From positions 1 through 47,955 of the forward strand of contig JAPKDJ010000028.1 in assembly GCA_026421245.1 (NCBI GenBank): DNA of 47,955 nt. Reading direction: 5' to 3'. The DNA is from Akkermansiaceae bacterium (lineage in GTDB: Bacteria; Verrucomicrobiota; Verrucomicrobiia; Verrucomicrobiales; Akkermansiaceae). Positions 35,330 to 44,678 of this stretch are shown piece by piece (position 1 is the first letter of the stretch; every line of letters begins with the position of its first letter). The position numbers were made by a program, and so were the translations under genes. The notes under the pieces were generated by a model. The model saw nothing but the letters and a program-made list of their open reading frames with translations, ran no database searches and had not been told where the DNA came from.

Positions 35330-35352
35330 TCATGGATTGAGGGGCGTCCTTT

Positions 35353-38139
35353 CTATCGCGCCGCTGTCTCGGTTGCTACTTTCTTTGGAGGGGGAAAAGA
35401 GTGCAGCAACTTGCGGTCTTCGGCTCGCCACACGCGCAGGATGCCGTCCTCGCCGCCGCCGACGATGATCCGGCCATCGGGTGAGGAAGCCACGGTGTAG
35501 ATAAAGCCTTCGTTTTCGCCCAAATTTTGCCCCGCGGCCTTCACGATCTTGTCGCCGCCGCCGGTGAGGAGTGTGTTGCCGGTTCCGAGAAACTCAATCG
35601 AAGTGACTTCCTTTCTGAATCCACCCTCTGACTTTGTTTGCTTGCCGGCTTCCGCACTCCACAGCTTCGTCAGCTTGTCCGCGCCGGCTGACGCGATCGT
35701 CTGGCCGTCGGCACTCCACGCCACGTCAAGAACGTGATTGGTGTGACCTTCCAACTTATGAAGGAGCGCTCCGGTATCGAGGCGATGGAGTTTTACGAGA
35801 CGATCGGTGGAGGCCGTGGCGAGGTGCGAACCATCCGGTGAAAAGGCCAAGCCGGTGATGGTGTCATCGTGCGGCTTGGTGATCTCATTCTGCAGGACAC
35901 CATCACGCACGTTCCAAAGCTTGAGTTCTCCGCGTCGGGAAGGGATTCCACTTCCAGTGGCGAGCACTCCGCCACGTGGATGGAAGGCGAGGGCGAGGAC
36001 TCGGCCGGGGAAGGGATCGGCGCTGGTGCCGTCACCAATCTGGCGCGTCTTATGCCATGAAGCCGGCGCGAGGCGAGCGAGGGATTTATCCGCGAAGGCG
36101 GCGATGAGATCTCCGTTAGGGGTGAACCCAGCCCTCGAGGTGTCGCGTCCGCGTTGCAAGGTGTCGAGTGGTTGGAGCGTCGCAAGTGACCAAAGCCGCA
36201 CCCCCATCTTTTCTGTTCCGGCGGCGAGAGTGGTGCCGTCAGCCGAGATGGCAAGGCTACGCACTGCACCCGATCCAATTGTCTTCGCACTTTCCTCGTG
36301 GTTCTTTACGGACTCCTCTGCAGTAGCGAGTTGGCCATCGATCTCCGTGGAGGCAGCCTGTGCCGCGAGAAGGCGCTCGGCGGCCTTGGTTCCGTCGCGC
36401 ACCGCGAGCTCGCGATTGCGGTGTGCACCGGTGTGCTTGCGCTGGGCAGTGGTGAGTTCGCCCTCGGCCTTTTGGAGGGCTTCGGTGGCTTTCTTGGCGC
36501 GTCCCTGGGCCGCTCCGAGTTGTGATTTGTCTGTCGCACTCTCGATTTGAGCGACTTCGTTCCGCGCCATGTCGGCTTCCTTCCGGAGCTTGGGGAGCAG
36601 CGCTTCCTTAGCATCGAATTCCTTCAAGGCGGTATTCAGAGCCTCAGCCTGCTTCTTGGTTTGTTCGCGGAGTTCGGTCCACCGTTTGTCGCCTGCTTCG
36701 ACTTGCTTGCGGCGTAGGTCTGCGACGCGCTTGGCGACGTCGCGGCGCCGGGTTGTGGCTGCACGGAGGATCTCGAACTCGTGATCTCCGCTTAATTCGC
36801 CAAGTTTGGTTCCCTTTGTGGCGTCCCAAATTCGCACGATGCCATCCGCCCCGGCCGTGGCGATGCAATTTGCTCCAGCATGCGCGATGAGGGAGGTGAC
36901 GGGGGAACCATGGTTGAACTGGCGGAGTTCCTTTCCGCCAAGGTCCCAGAGACGAACGGTGCCGTCTTCGCTGGCCGAGAGAAGTTGCGTGCCCCCTGGG
37001 TTGAAGGGGAGGAGGGATGTGATCTTTTGTTCGTGCCCTTTCAATTCAAGCGGAGGGGTTGGTTCGGCATCGGCGGCTTGTTCGAAGGCGGCGACAGGAA
37101 TGATGCGAATCACGCCATCTGCGCCTCCCACAGCCAGCTTCTGCCCATCCTCAAACAGTGCGAGGGAAGTTGACTCAGGAAGGGACTTGATCTGTTTCCA
37201 GTTCTTTGGGTCGGTCACGCTGCTGCGGAGGAGAACCTTGTCATCGGAGATCGAGTAGAGGGTGGAGCTGTCCGAGGAGAAGACCGCCGCGCGAATCGCG
37301 GCCGCGTGTTTCCCCCCCGTCTTGATTGCGGCTGCTTGACCGAGCGAGTGCAGGATGAGGCTTCCCTTGCTGTCGCCGGTCGCAGTCCATTCGCCATTGG
37401 GGCTGAGAGCGAGGGCGGTGAGAGCTTCCGGGAGGGTGTTCCCGACCCGGGCAGGGAGGTCTCCGCTCCGGGACCAAATCTTCACGGTCCGGAACCCTCC
37501 TGAAGCGAGGAGGCCGTCACGGTTGAAAGCGAGGGAGTGGACGTTGTCGTGGTGCGCGGCCTGCGTTCCCAGTTCGGGATCGACCAACTCGGCTTCGAGA
37601 GCGCCGCGATGCAGATCATAGAGTTGGATGCGGTTGCCACGTCCCGCCGCGACAAAGCGTCCGTCGTCCGTAATGGCGGCAGCGTAGATGGTGTTGACGT
37701 CTTGCAGATCTACCCATTTGCTTGGTCCGGACAGGACAGCAGCGGAGGTTCCCACTCCACCTTGTGTGATCCAAAGTTTCAAGAGGGCCAGTTGCTCTGG
37801 ATTGAGATCGACGGCCTTGGTCTTGTTTTTGACCGGCGGCATTGGGTCGTCTTCGAGGTGTGCGGAATAGGTGAAAACGAGGCTCTCCTGCGGCTTGCCG
37901 GGAATGAGTGCGGGGCCGCTGTCACCGCCGGTGATCATGGCCTGCGGTGATTCGAGATTAAGGTCGGCTTTGGCCTTTTTCTCGTTGTGACAGGCGAAGC
38001 AGTTCTTCTTAAGAAAGGGGACGATCTCTTTCGTGAAGTCGACCGGGGTGTTGCGCTGTAGCTCGGCTACGGGAAGTGGGCTCACCTGCGCGTGGGCCAG
38101 TCCGGCCAGAACAAGGGCTGCTAAAAAGTGACGCTTCAT
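35353..38139 (-). CDS. WD40-repeat / planctomycete cytochrome c protein
   Basis: A 928-residue exported protein. A signal peptide ends LAHA at about 17. A planctomycete-type cytochrome c domain (about 30-130) carries CFACH (47-51) and the MPP motif of the distal ligand. Two WD40/propeller blocks follow (about 150-455 and 622-928; for example GTQLLSASEDGTVRLWDL and GSHLATASTDRLVKLHRL). Between them is a long coiled coil (about 460-622, rich in alanine, glutamate and lysine). This is a standard PVC architecture, thought to handle electrons or polymer breakdown at the cell envelope. A good Shine-Dalgarno GAGGAAGGA precedes the ATG. It starts inside the stop of the PPC gene (ATGA). Confidence 0.87.
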   Translation of the reverse strand: MKRHFLAALVLAGLAHAQVSPLPVAELQRNTPVDFTKEIVPFLKKNCFACHNEKKAKADLNLESPQAMITGGDSGPALIPGKPQESLVFTYSAHLEDDPMPPVKNKTKAVDLNPEQLALLKLWITQGGVGTSAAVLSGPSKWVDLQDVNTIYAAAITDDGRFVAAGRGNRIQLYDLHRGALEAELVDPELGTQAAHHDNVHSLAFNRDGLLASGGFRTVKIWSRSGDLPARVGNTLPEALTALALSPNGEWTATGDSKGSLILHSLGQAAAIKTGGKHAAAIRAAVFSSDSSTLYSISDDKVLLRSSVTDPKNWKQIKSLPESTSLALFEDGQKLAVGGADGVIRIIPVAAFEQAADAEPTPPLELKGHEQKITSLLPFNPGGTQLLSASEDGTVRLWDLGGKELRQFNHGSPVTSLIAHAGANCIATAGADGIVRIWDATKGTKLGELSGDHEFEILRAATTRRRDVAKRVADLRRKQVEAGDKRWTELREQTKKQAEALNTALKEFDAKEALLPKLRKEADMARNEVAQIESATDKSQLGAAQGRAKKATEALQKAEGELTTAQRKHTGAHRNRELAVRDGTKAAERLLAAQAASTEIDGQLATAEESVKNHEESAKTIGSGAVRSLAISADGTTLAAGTEKMGVRLWSLATLQPLDTLQRGRDTSRAGFTPNGDLIAAFADKSLARLAPASWHKTRQIGDGTSADPFPGRVLALAFHPRGGVLATGSGIPSRRGELKLWNVRDGVLQNEITKPHDDTITGLAFSPDGSHLATASTDRLVKLHRLDTGALLHKLEGHTNHVLDVAWSADGQTIASAGADKLTKLWSAEAGKQTKSEGGFRKEVTSIEFLGTGNTLLTGGGDKIVKAAGQNLGENEGFIYTVASSPDGRIIVGGGEDGILRVWRAEDRKLLHSFPPPKKVATETAAR

Positions 38140-40643
38140 TTTCCTTCCTCTTTGGGTGGTAGGTTGGTGACGCGCACCGTGATGGGCAGCGAGTAAGAGG
38201 AGATTTTCACATCGCGTTCCTTGGCGCGCTGGGCCGCGGTTTTGGCTCGTCCCTCGGCTGCTTTCTTCTCGTTGTCGGCGCGCTTGGTTTTTTCCTCGGC
38301 GTCCTTGGCGGCCCGCTCGGTGGTCTGCAAAGTGGCGCGGGTCGCGGTGACGATCGCTTCGAGTTCGGGCTTGGCTTGGGCGCTGGCGCTTTGGAGGTTT
38401 TGTTCCACTTTCTTCAAGGCCTGCTGGGCGGGTTCGACGGCGGCCCGTGCTTCCTTCGCTTGTTTATCCAGTTGGTCTTTGAGTTGCGAGAGGCGCTTAC
38501 GATCCGCCTCGGCGCGATCCGCGGCACCGGGGTTGTTGCGATATTTGACGATGCCATCGCCCCGCAACACGAATTGCCAGAGGCCGGGTTCCACCGGAAA
38601 TTGGTCGGTCTTGGTGAAGGTGATGGTGAGGACTCCTTCCGAGTCCTTTTCCTTGATCTTGAGCTGGGGTGAATTTTTCCGAAACAACGAACCCTCGGGC
38701 TGAATCACGAAGTCGCCCTTCACTCCGGTTTTCTTGAGGAGCTTGATAGGGAATTCGAGTTTGCCGTTGAGCGGGACCTCCCAGTCAACTTGTTCGGGGC
38801 GCTGCACGACGATGGGGGCCTTCTCAGTGGCGCAGACCGAGAGTGGAAGGCGGGTCGCAAGGTGCGGGCGGATGCGCTCATTCTCGTAGTTGGCAACCGT
38901 CCATGAAGTCGTCCCGGCCCGTGCTTCGCGAACCTTGTCACTAGCCTTGCCGCGTATCGTGATGAAGCCGTTCCAGTTCGGTGCGTCTTCCGCGCAACTC
39001 AGAATGAGTGTGGCGCTGTCCTGATTTTCAGGGATCAGTATCGGGGGGCAGGTGACTCCGCCCGGGAAGCCCTCGGCGCTGAGAGCGATTTCCCCGCGGA
39101 ATCCATTCCGTCGGATCGCCAAGACCTGAAAGGCGGCGGTCCCTCCTTGCCGGAGAAGGGTAGACACTGGTTGAAGCAACTTCGATTCGCGATGGGGCTT
39201 CCAAGCGGTGGCGACGAGTTCGAAGTCAGGGTGTTGTTCCCAAATCACGAGACGATAGAGGCTGGCGGGACCGCCCGGGCCGGTCTGATTCATGATCGTG
39301 ATGCGATAGGTGCCATCTTCCGGCGGCGAGAAGAGCAGGGAGGGATCGAGGGTTGGAAGTGGAAAGTGACGCCCACCCGGGTTGCCGCCATCGTCGCTCG
39401 ACTGCACTTCGCTAAACTGTTCGTGGCCTTTCTCATCGACCTTGATCCGTTCGACAATGAGAAGTGGATCGCTGGCGTTTCCGAGGCGCTCGGCGAGACA
39501 GTCGATCCATAGTGGTGCACCTTTCTTCGCTTCGAGGCGGAAGCGGTCGGTGTCGCCGGAGCGAGCGAAACTTCCCTGGATCTCGGCAGGGAGGGGGATG
39601 GGCTGGTCCTCGGTGGATTCGGTTTCGGCGACAACGGGAGCTGCCGCAAAGCCGATTCGAATCGGGTTCGAGGACGTGCCATTTTTTTCGAGCCGGTAGT
39701 CGAATCCGGCAAGAAGAGCTTCGCGGACGAGAAACGAGGGGTCGGCGGGTTGAGATTCGGTTGGGAGTTGTATTTCGACTTCCAGCGACTCCAATTCGTG
39801 AGGTCCGAGGCGCTGTCCTTCGCCCTTGCTTCCTCCGGGGAGATTGCGGCCGTAAATCTTGAACTTGGACGTCGTGCCTGGAGTGCCGGCCGGGGGGACG
39901 ATGAAGTCGATGTGCGGGGCGTCGTTGATGAGGAGTCGATAGTAAAACTCATCGCCACCACCGAAGGTGAAATCATAGACGCGGAGGAGGTAGACTCCGT
40001 CCGTCGGAGCCGTGAAGTCGAGCAGAGGGTCCCGGCCGAGGGTGTCGCGGTCGCTGAGGAGTTCCCGGCCCGCTGCGTCATGGATTGCGAGGGTGGCGTC
40101 CATGCGGGAGTCGATACGCTCGGCCCAGCATTGGATCAGGAGACGTTGTCCGTGCTTCGCTTCGAAGCGGAAGTAGTCGATGGAGTCGCTCTCGGCGCGG
40201 CCATTTAAGACCACTCCCACTGGCAGCGTCAAGGCATCGGAGGCCTTCTTGTTGGTGCCGGGTTCTGAGAGTTCTTCAAGGCGTCCCACGACGAAGGGCC
40301 GGGGGCCACTGAGGCCAAGGCGTGTCTTGACATGCACTTCATACTGACCGGGTGGAACGTCATTCGCGACGGTGAGGCGGAAGCGGAAGGGGTCGGGGTG
40401 CGCGGGCTGAAATTCGCTGGCGGGAACGATGACTTGCTCTGCACTCAGGCCGGAATGCGAAAAGAGGAGTCCGCTGGTCCCGTCGAGTTCGGAGCCTGCG
40501 ATGGAGAGGTCGATGGTTGTGCCGGCCTTGGCTCCAACGGGGTGGATGGAGCGAAGGTGAGGGGAGGGAAGTTGTGCTGACGCCAGACTCGTCGCCACGG
40601 CTGCGATTAGGAACTTCCAGATGATTGAGACAGTCGTCGTCAT
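38136..40643 (-). CDS. Exported PPC-domain protein with C-terminal coiled coil
   Basis: An 835-residue protein. The signal peptide ends LASAQ (about 24). A TIG-like domain (about 30-110, SIHPVGAKAGTTIDLSIAG) is followed by PPC-type beta domains (pre-peptidase C-terminal; SDSIDYFRFEAKHGQRLLIQC and TDRFRLEAKKGAPLWIDC) and further Ig-like segments. The last part (about 713-810) is a strongly predicted coiled coil (LKDQLDKQAKEARAAVEPAQ and following). No catalytic motif was seen. It overlaps the WD40-cytochrome gene by four bases, and both proteins have long coiled coils, so a physical complex between them is a reasonable guess. 39 bases after the DUF1549/1553 gene. Confidence 0.8.
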   Translation of the reverse strand: MTTTVSIIWKFLIAAVATSLASAQLPSPHLRSIHPVGAKAGTTIDLSIAGSELDGTSGLLFSHSGLSAEQVIVPASEFQPAHPDPFRFRLTVANDVPPGQYEVHVKTRLGLSGPRPFVVGRLEELSEPGTNKKASDALTLPVGVVLNGRAESDSIDYFRFEAKHGQRLLIQCWAERIDSRMDATLAIHDAAGRELLSDRDTLGRDPLLDFTAPTDGVYLLRVYDFTFGGGDEFYYRLLINDAPHIDFIVPPAGTPGTTSKFKIYGRNLPGGSKGEGQRLGPHELESLEVEIQLPTESQPADPSFLVREALLAGFDYRLEKNGTSSNPIRIGFAAAPVVAETESTEDQPIPLPAEIQGSFARSGDTDRFRLEAKKGAPLWIDCLAERLGNASDPLLIVERIKVDEKGHEQFSEVQSSDDGGNPGGRHFPLPTLDPSLLFSPPEDGTYRITIMNQTGPGGPASLYRLVIWEQHPDFELVATAWKPHRESKLLQPVSTLLRQGGTAAFQVLAIRRNGFRGEIALSAEGFPGGVTCPPILIPENQDSATLILSCAEDAPNWNGFITIRGKASDKVREARAGTTSWTVANYENERIRPHLATRLPLSVCATEKAPIVVQRPEQVDWEVPLNGKLEFPIKLLKKTGVKGDFVIQPEGSLFRKNSPQLKIKEKDSEGVLTITFTKTDQFPVEPGLWQFVLRGDGIVKYRNNPGAADRAEADRKRLSQLKDQLDKQAKEARAAVEPAQQALKKVEQNLQSASAQAKPELEAIVTATRATLQTTERAAKDAEEKTKRADNEKKAAEGRAKTAAQRAKERDVKISSYSLPITVRVTNLPPKEEGK

Positions 40644-40682
40644 GTGCGTCGGGTGATGGACCCTGAGGAGGGTCGTTGTACC

Positions 40683-43196
40683 CTAGTGGTTAAAGAGGAA
40701 CTCCTTGGTGTTGAGGAGGGCCCAGATGATGTCTTCGAAAGCGGCGCGATTCACTTGCTCGGGAGATGGCTTGGGCGCGGTGGTTTGCGCTTGAGTGTGC
40801 TTGCGCAGGAGAAACTCCCGGGCGGTGGAGAGCTCTTCCGGAGTCGGTGGACGGGAGAAGGCGTGGCGGTAGAGTTCCGCGACGCGGTCGTCGTCGCTGA
40901 GTTCCTTGTCGCTGAGGAGCATCGCGGCGCGGGCCTGATCGGAGGCGAGCTTGTTCCGAATGTTCTTGGAGTTCACGAGGTGCAGGGCTTGCGCGAGGTT
41001 CACATCGGAAGTGCGCTCGCACTCACAGGAACTGTTCATGTCAGGACGGCCGAAGACGGACAGGAAGTAGGAGTCGCGGTTGAAGCGATCGTCTGGAAGT
41101 TGCACTGCACTCACGCCCTGCGGTTGGCCGGTAAACTTATCCTGGGAGTTCGTGACGAGATTGATGCCGTCGAGGAGGACCTCGGCCGGAAGGCGTCGCG
41201 GGTAGAAGCGCGAGTAGTTCTGACGGTCGTCCCGGTTGTATTTGTTCGGAATGGAGCTGAGTTGATAGGTACGGCTGTTACAGATCAAGCGAACCAAGTC
41301 CTTGAGGTCGTGTCCGTTTGTCACGAAGTGCTTGGTGAGGTCGTCGAGGAGGGCCGGATGAGTGGCGGGATTCGTGACGCGCAAGTCGTCTTCGGGATCA
41401 ACGAGGCCGCGACCGAAGAAGTGCTTCCAGTAACGGTTCACCAGCATGCGCGCGAAGAATGGATTCTCGGGTGCCACCAGCCAGTTTGCGAGGGGTTGGC
41501 GAGGGTCCTGGTGGGTGGCGAGGTCGAGGGCGTCGCCTCCGAGCGGGGTCGGCTTTAGGCTGAGCCCGGTGCGGGGATTCTGGGCGGTGGCGTTCCCGCG
41601 TTTGTGGAAGACGAGTTCCTCGCCCGGTTGCTCGCCGGGTTTACGACCGATCGTGGAGAAGAAGGCTTCGAAGCCGTAGTAGTCGTTTTGGCTCCACTTT
41701 TCGTAAGGATGGTGATGGCACTGCGCGCACTGCATGCGAATTCCGAGGAAAACCTGTGCGACATCCTGCATCTGTTCCTTGCTCTCCCTTACTGAACGAT
41801 ACCAGGCCACCGCCGGTGAGGTGCCCACTTCCCCGGTGGCGGTGATGAGTTCACGCACCACCTCGTCGTAGGGACGGTTTTCGTTGAGTGAGGAGCGGAT
41901 CCAGGAATGAAAGGCGTAGGTTCCACGCTTCTGGTTGTCGTCCTTGCGCTTGTTGCGCAGGATGGCGGACCATTTCCCGGCGAAGTAGTCGGCGTAGGCC
42001 GGACTGGCGAGGAGAGTTTCAATGAGTTTGGCCCGCTTGGCGGGGTCGGGGTCGGCGAGAAAGAGATCGGATTCGGCGAGGGTCGGGAGACGGCCCGCGA
42101 TATCGAGGGTCACGCGCCGCATGAAAGTGGCGTCATCAGAGAGGTCGGAGGGAGGGAGGCCGAGGGTCTTCAACTTGGCAAGGATGCGTTCATCAATGGA
42201 GTTAGTAGGCGCTGGAAAGTTGTCGGTGGGGGCTCCGAGGGGAATGGTAGCACGGAAGACGTCGACGTGTTCTTGGAAGCGGATCATGATGGAAGTGCTG
42301 CCGGTGCGGTCCTTCATGGAGACTAGTCCGTTCTCGTCAACTGCTGCCATTTCGTCGTCTTTCGACTCATACTGCACACTCCGGGTGATGTCGCGGGTGC
42401 TGCCGTCGCTGAAGTGTGCGGTGACCCGCAGTTGTTGGCGGGCTTCGGAACGCGTGAGGCATTCCTGCGGGGAAACCGCAATGCGTGTCACGCTGGGAGC
42501 GTTCTTGGGGGAGTAGGGGAGGCCTTGTTGGATCCAGCGCACGATGAGTTTGTAGGCGTCGCTGTCCCGTTCCAGTCGGGAACCACCCTGGTGGGGGAGT
42601 TCACCGCTAGCCTTGAGGAGAAGAAGGCTGTGCTCGGGAGCGGCCCGAAAGATACGGCGCCCGCGGGCTTCCTTAACGAGGTATTCGAAGTCTTCGGCCG
42701 GCTCGTATCCGAGGAGGGAGAGACGAAAGCCGTTCTGGCCATCGGCCTTGCCGTGGCATCCGCCGCTGTTGCAGTCGAAGCGGGTTAGGATCGGAACGAC
42801 GTCGTTGGGGAAGCTGATGGGGATACTCTTGCCGAAGCGTTGTACCGTGAAGGTGAGGGGAGAACTGGTGGCTTCGTCAGTGGTGGCGGTGACCGTTGCG
42901 GTGCCATTGCCGCGAACTCGCACGAATCCGCTCGGGTCGATGTCGATGACGCCCTCTGGGTTGACTCCGAATTTCGCGGAATGAGTCACATCGCGGGCTG
43001 CCCCAGTGGCTGATGTCGCGGTCAGGACGAGTTGGTGCGTGGCGTGCGGACCGATGAGGTTGATTGGCTCGGCCTTGCTCCAGGTCAGGGTAAGCGCAGG
43101 ATTTGGCGCGGATTCGGCGGGAGCCTCCTCCTGTTGGGCAGGAGCGGTCGAGCTGGCGGCGATGAGACCGCAGGATAAAATGGTGAGGATTTTCAT
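40683..43196 (-). CDS. DUF1549/DUF1553 cytochrome-like protein (PSD1 type)
   Basis: About 837 residues from the ATG at 43196; the longer reading from 43343 would run into the DUF1501 gene and lose the signal peptide (MKILTILSCGLIAAS). After Ig-like domains comes the haem-binding segment with the unusual spacing CNSGGCHG (Cys142-Cys147-His148, that is CxxxxCH), then DUF1549 (about 335-500, IDERILAKLKTLGLPPSDLS), a second canonical CAQCH (490-494), and DUF1553 (about 545-835, NPFFARMLVNRYWKHFFGRG). These proteins are common in Planctomycetota and Verrucomicrobiota and thought to be secreted cytochromes for polysaccharide breakdown. It follows the DUF1501 gene by seven bases, the usual pair. Confidence 0.88.
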   Translation of the reverse strand: MKILTILSCGLIAASSTAPAQQEEAPAESAPNPALTLTWSKAEPINLIGPHATHQLVLTATSATGAARDVTHSAKFGVNPEGVIDIDPSGFVRVRGNGTATVTATTDEATSSPLTFTVQRFGKSIPISFPNDVVPILTRFDCNSGGCHGKADGQNGFRLSLLGYEPAEDFEYLVKEARGRRIFRAAPEHSLLLLKASGELPHQGGSRLERDSDAYKLIVRWIQQGLPYSPKNAPSVTRIAVSPQECLTRSEARQQLRVTAHFSDGSTRDITRSVQYESKDDEMAAVDENGLVSMKDRTGSTSIMIRFQEHVDVFRATIPLGAPTDNFPAPTNSIDERILAKLKTLGLPPSDLSDDATFMRRVTLDIAGRLPTLAESDLFLADPDPAKRAKLIETLLASPAYADYFAGKWSAILRNKRKDDNQKRGTYAFHSWIRSSLNENRPYDEVVRELITATGEVGTSPAVAWYRSVRESKEQMQDVAQVFLGIRMQCAQCHHHPYEKWSQNDYYGFEAFFSTIGRKPGEQPGEELVFHKRGNATAQNPRTGLSLKPTPLGGDALDLATHQDPRQPLANWLVAPENPFFARMLVNRYWKHFFGRGLVDPEDDLRVTNPATHPALLDDLTKHFVTNGHDLKDLVRLICNSRTYQLSSIPNKYNRDDRQNYSRFYPRRLPAEVLLDGINLVTNSQDKFTGQPQGVSAVQLPDDRFNRDSYFLSVFGRPDMNSSCECERTSDVNLAQALHLVNSKNIRNKLASDQARAAMLLSDKELSDDDRVAELYRHAFSRPPTPEELSTAREFLLRKHTQAQTTAPKPSPEQVNRAAFEDIIWALLNTKEFLFNH

Positions 43197-43203
43197 GTGG
43201 CGT

Positions 43204-44556
43204 TTACCCGACAAGTTCAGGGAGGGGCGCAAACTGGTTTTCGATGAGGTAACGGGGCCGTCCGGTGAGGTCGTCGATGGTGGTGCGTCGGGCGTCGATT
43301 CCGAGGTTGTGATAAAGAGTGGAAAAGACTTCCTGGAACTCAACGGGACGTTCAGCCGCTTCCCCGCCGTCGCGCGTGGTGGCGCCGATGACTTGTCCGT
43401 TGTTCATGCCGCCTCCGCCTACCAGGGCGCACGACACTTTCGGCCAGTGATCGCGCCCGCCTTGGGGGTTGATTTTTGGGGTGCGTCCAAACTCGCCCCA
43501 CACGATGACCGTGACATCTTTGTCCATCCCGCGATCGACGAGATCCTGCATCAGGGCGCTGACGCCTTGGTCGAGGAGTGGAAAATCTTCGCGGGCCCGC
43601 TTGAAGTTGCCGCCGTGCCAATCCCAGCGGCTGAAGCCGAGCGTGACGCAGCGGGCTCCGGCTTCGATGAGACGGCGTGCCATAAGAAACTGATCGAGTC
43701 GTTTCCAGGGTCCGTCTGCGGTGAGTTTTTCGGTTCCTTTGCCGTATCGCTCCACTGTTTTGGGATCTTCCTTACTCAGATCGAAGGCATCGGCGAGGCG
43801 GCTGGAAGTGAGAACGCCGAAGGCCTGTTCGGTGAAGGCATCCATCCCTTCCATCGCGCCGGATGAATCGATGTCACGGCGGAAGCGGTCGAAGCTGCCC
43901 AGGAGTGCCTTGCGGTCCTGTAGGCGTTCAAGACTGATCCCGTCGAGCACCATGTCGTCTTTCCCGGCGCCCCGGAAGGGTTCGAAAGCGGCGTGCGAGG
44001 GGCCGAGGAAACCGGGTTTGCCGGGGTCGCCCCACTCGTCGTGACCGCATTTCGGAGAGAGACCTAGAAAGGGCGGAACCGAGGGATGGACCTGGCCCTG
44101 GAGTTTTGAAACCACGCTGCCGATGCTGGGCCAGCCTCCGGGAGGTTGCGGGCCACGCGGGGTCCGGCCGGTCAGGCACTGAATGGCGTCGTGTCCACCG
44201 TGCGCGCCCACCATCGAGCGGATGACCGAAAATTTGTCCATCATCTTGGCGAGTTGTGGGAAGAGTTCGCAGATCTCGATGCCATCGACATTGGTGGCGA
44301 TTGGTTTGAACTCTCCGCGAATTTCGGAAGGGGCATCCATCTTGAGATCGAACATGTCCTGGTGCGGAGGACCGCCCGCCAAGAAGATGTTGATGAGCGC
44401 CTTGTGAGGGCGGGCCTTGCCTCCGTTTTGTGCTTCGGCCTGAAGGAGATGCGGGAGCATGGCTCCTGCGAGCCCGAGGGATCCGATTCTGAGAAACCCG
44501 CGGCGCGTGTGGCCGTCGCAGAAGGCTTCTCCGTTACTTGATGAGATAGTGAGCAT
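43204..44556 (-). CDS. DUF1501 family protein (intact)
   Basis: About 450 residues. The ATG at 44556 is chosen so that the twin-arginine motif TRRGFLRIG is near the start; a GTG at 44583 is possible. The body has the alkaline-phosphatase-like fold of DUF1501: [54 protein letters not shown]. The family is always found in PVC bacteria beside DUF1549/1553 proteins; its enzymatic activity is not established. It is the first gene of the minus-strand operon down to the WD40-cytochrome gene. The intact counterpart of the relic at 35141. Confidence 0.88.
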   Translation of the reverse strand: MLTISSSNGEAFCDGHTRRGFLRIGSLGLAGAMLPHLLQAEAQNGGKARPHKALINIFLAGGPPHQDMFDLKMDAPSEIRGEFKPIATNVDGIEICELFPQLAKMMDKFSVIRSMVGAHGGHDAIQCLTGRTPRGPQPPGGWPSIGSVVSKLQGQVHPSVPPFLGLSPKCGHDEWGDPGKPGFLGPSHAAFEPFRGAGKDDMVLDGISLERLQDRKALLGSFDRFRRDIDSSGAMEGMDAFTEQAFGVLTSSRLADAFDLSKEDPKTVERYGKGTEKLTADGPWKRLDQFLMARRLIEAGARCVTLGFSRWDWHGGNFKRAREDFPLLDQGVSALMQDLVDRGMDKDVTVIVWGEFGRTPKINPQGGRDHWPKVSCALVGGGGMNNGQVIGATTRDGGEAAERPVEFQEVFSTLYHNLGIDARRTTIDDLTGRPRYLIENQFAPLPELVG

Positions 44557-44678
44557 GGGTCCGACAAAGATGGATTTGTACACTACTTGGAAAGGAGGTG
44601 AATTCCTTTCATATCACTAAAGATCTCTAGCCCGGATCGATCACCGATTCGAATTCGCCTTGGCTTTGGGCCTCAAAT

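Noticed and set aside
40644..41558. A 304-codon plus-strand frame opposite the DUF1553 region
   Set aside because: It lies wholly against a gene with clear family motifs and shows no domain of its own.
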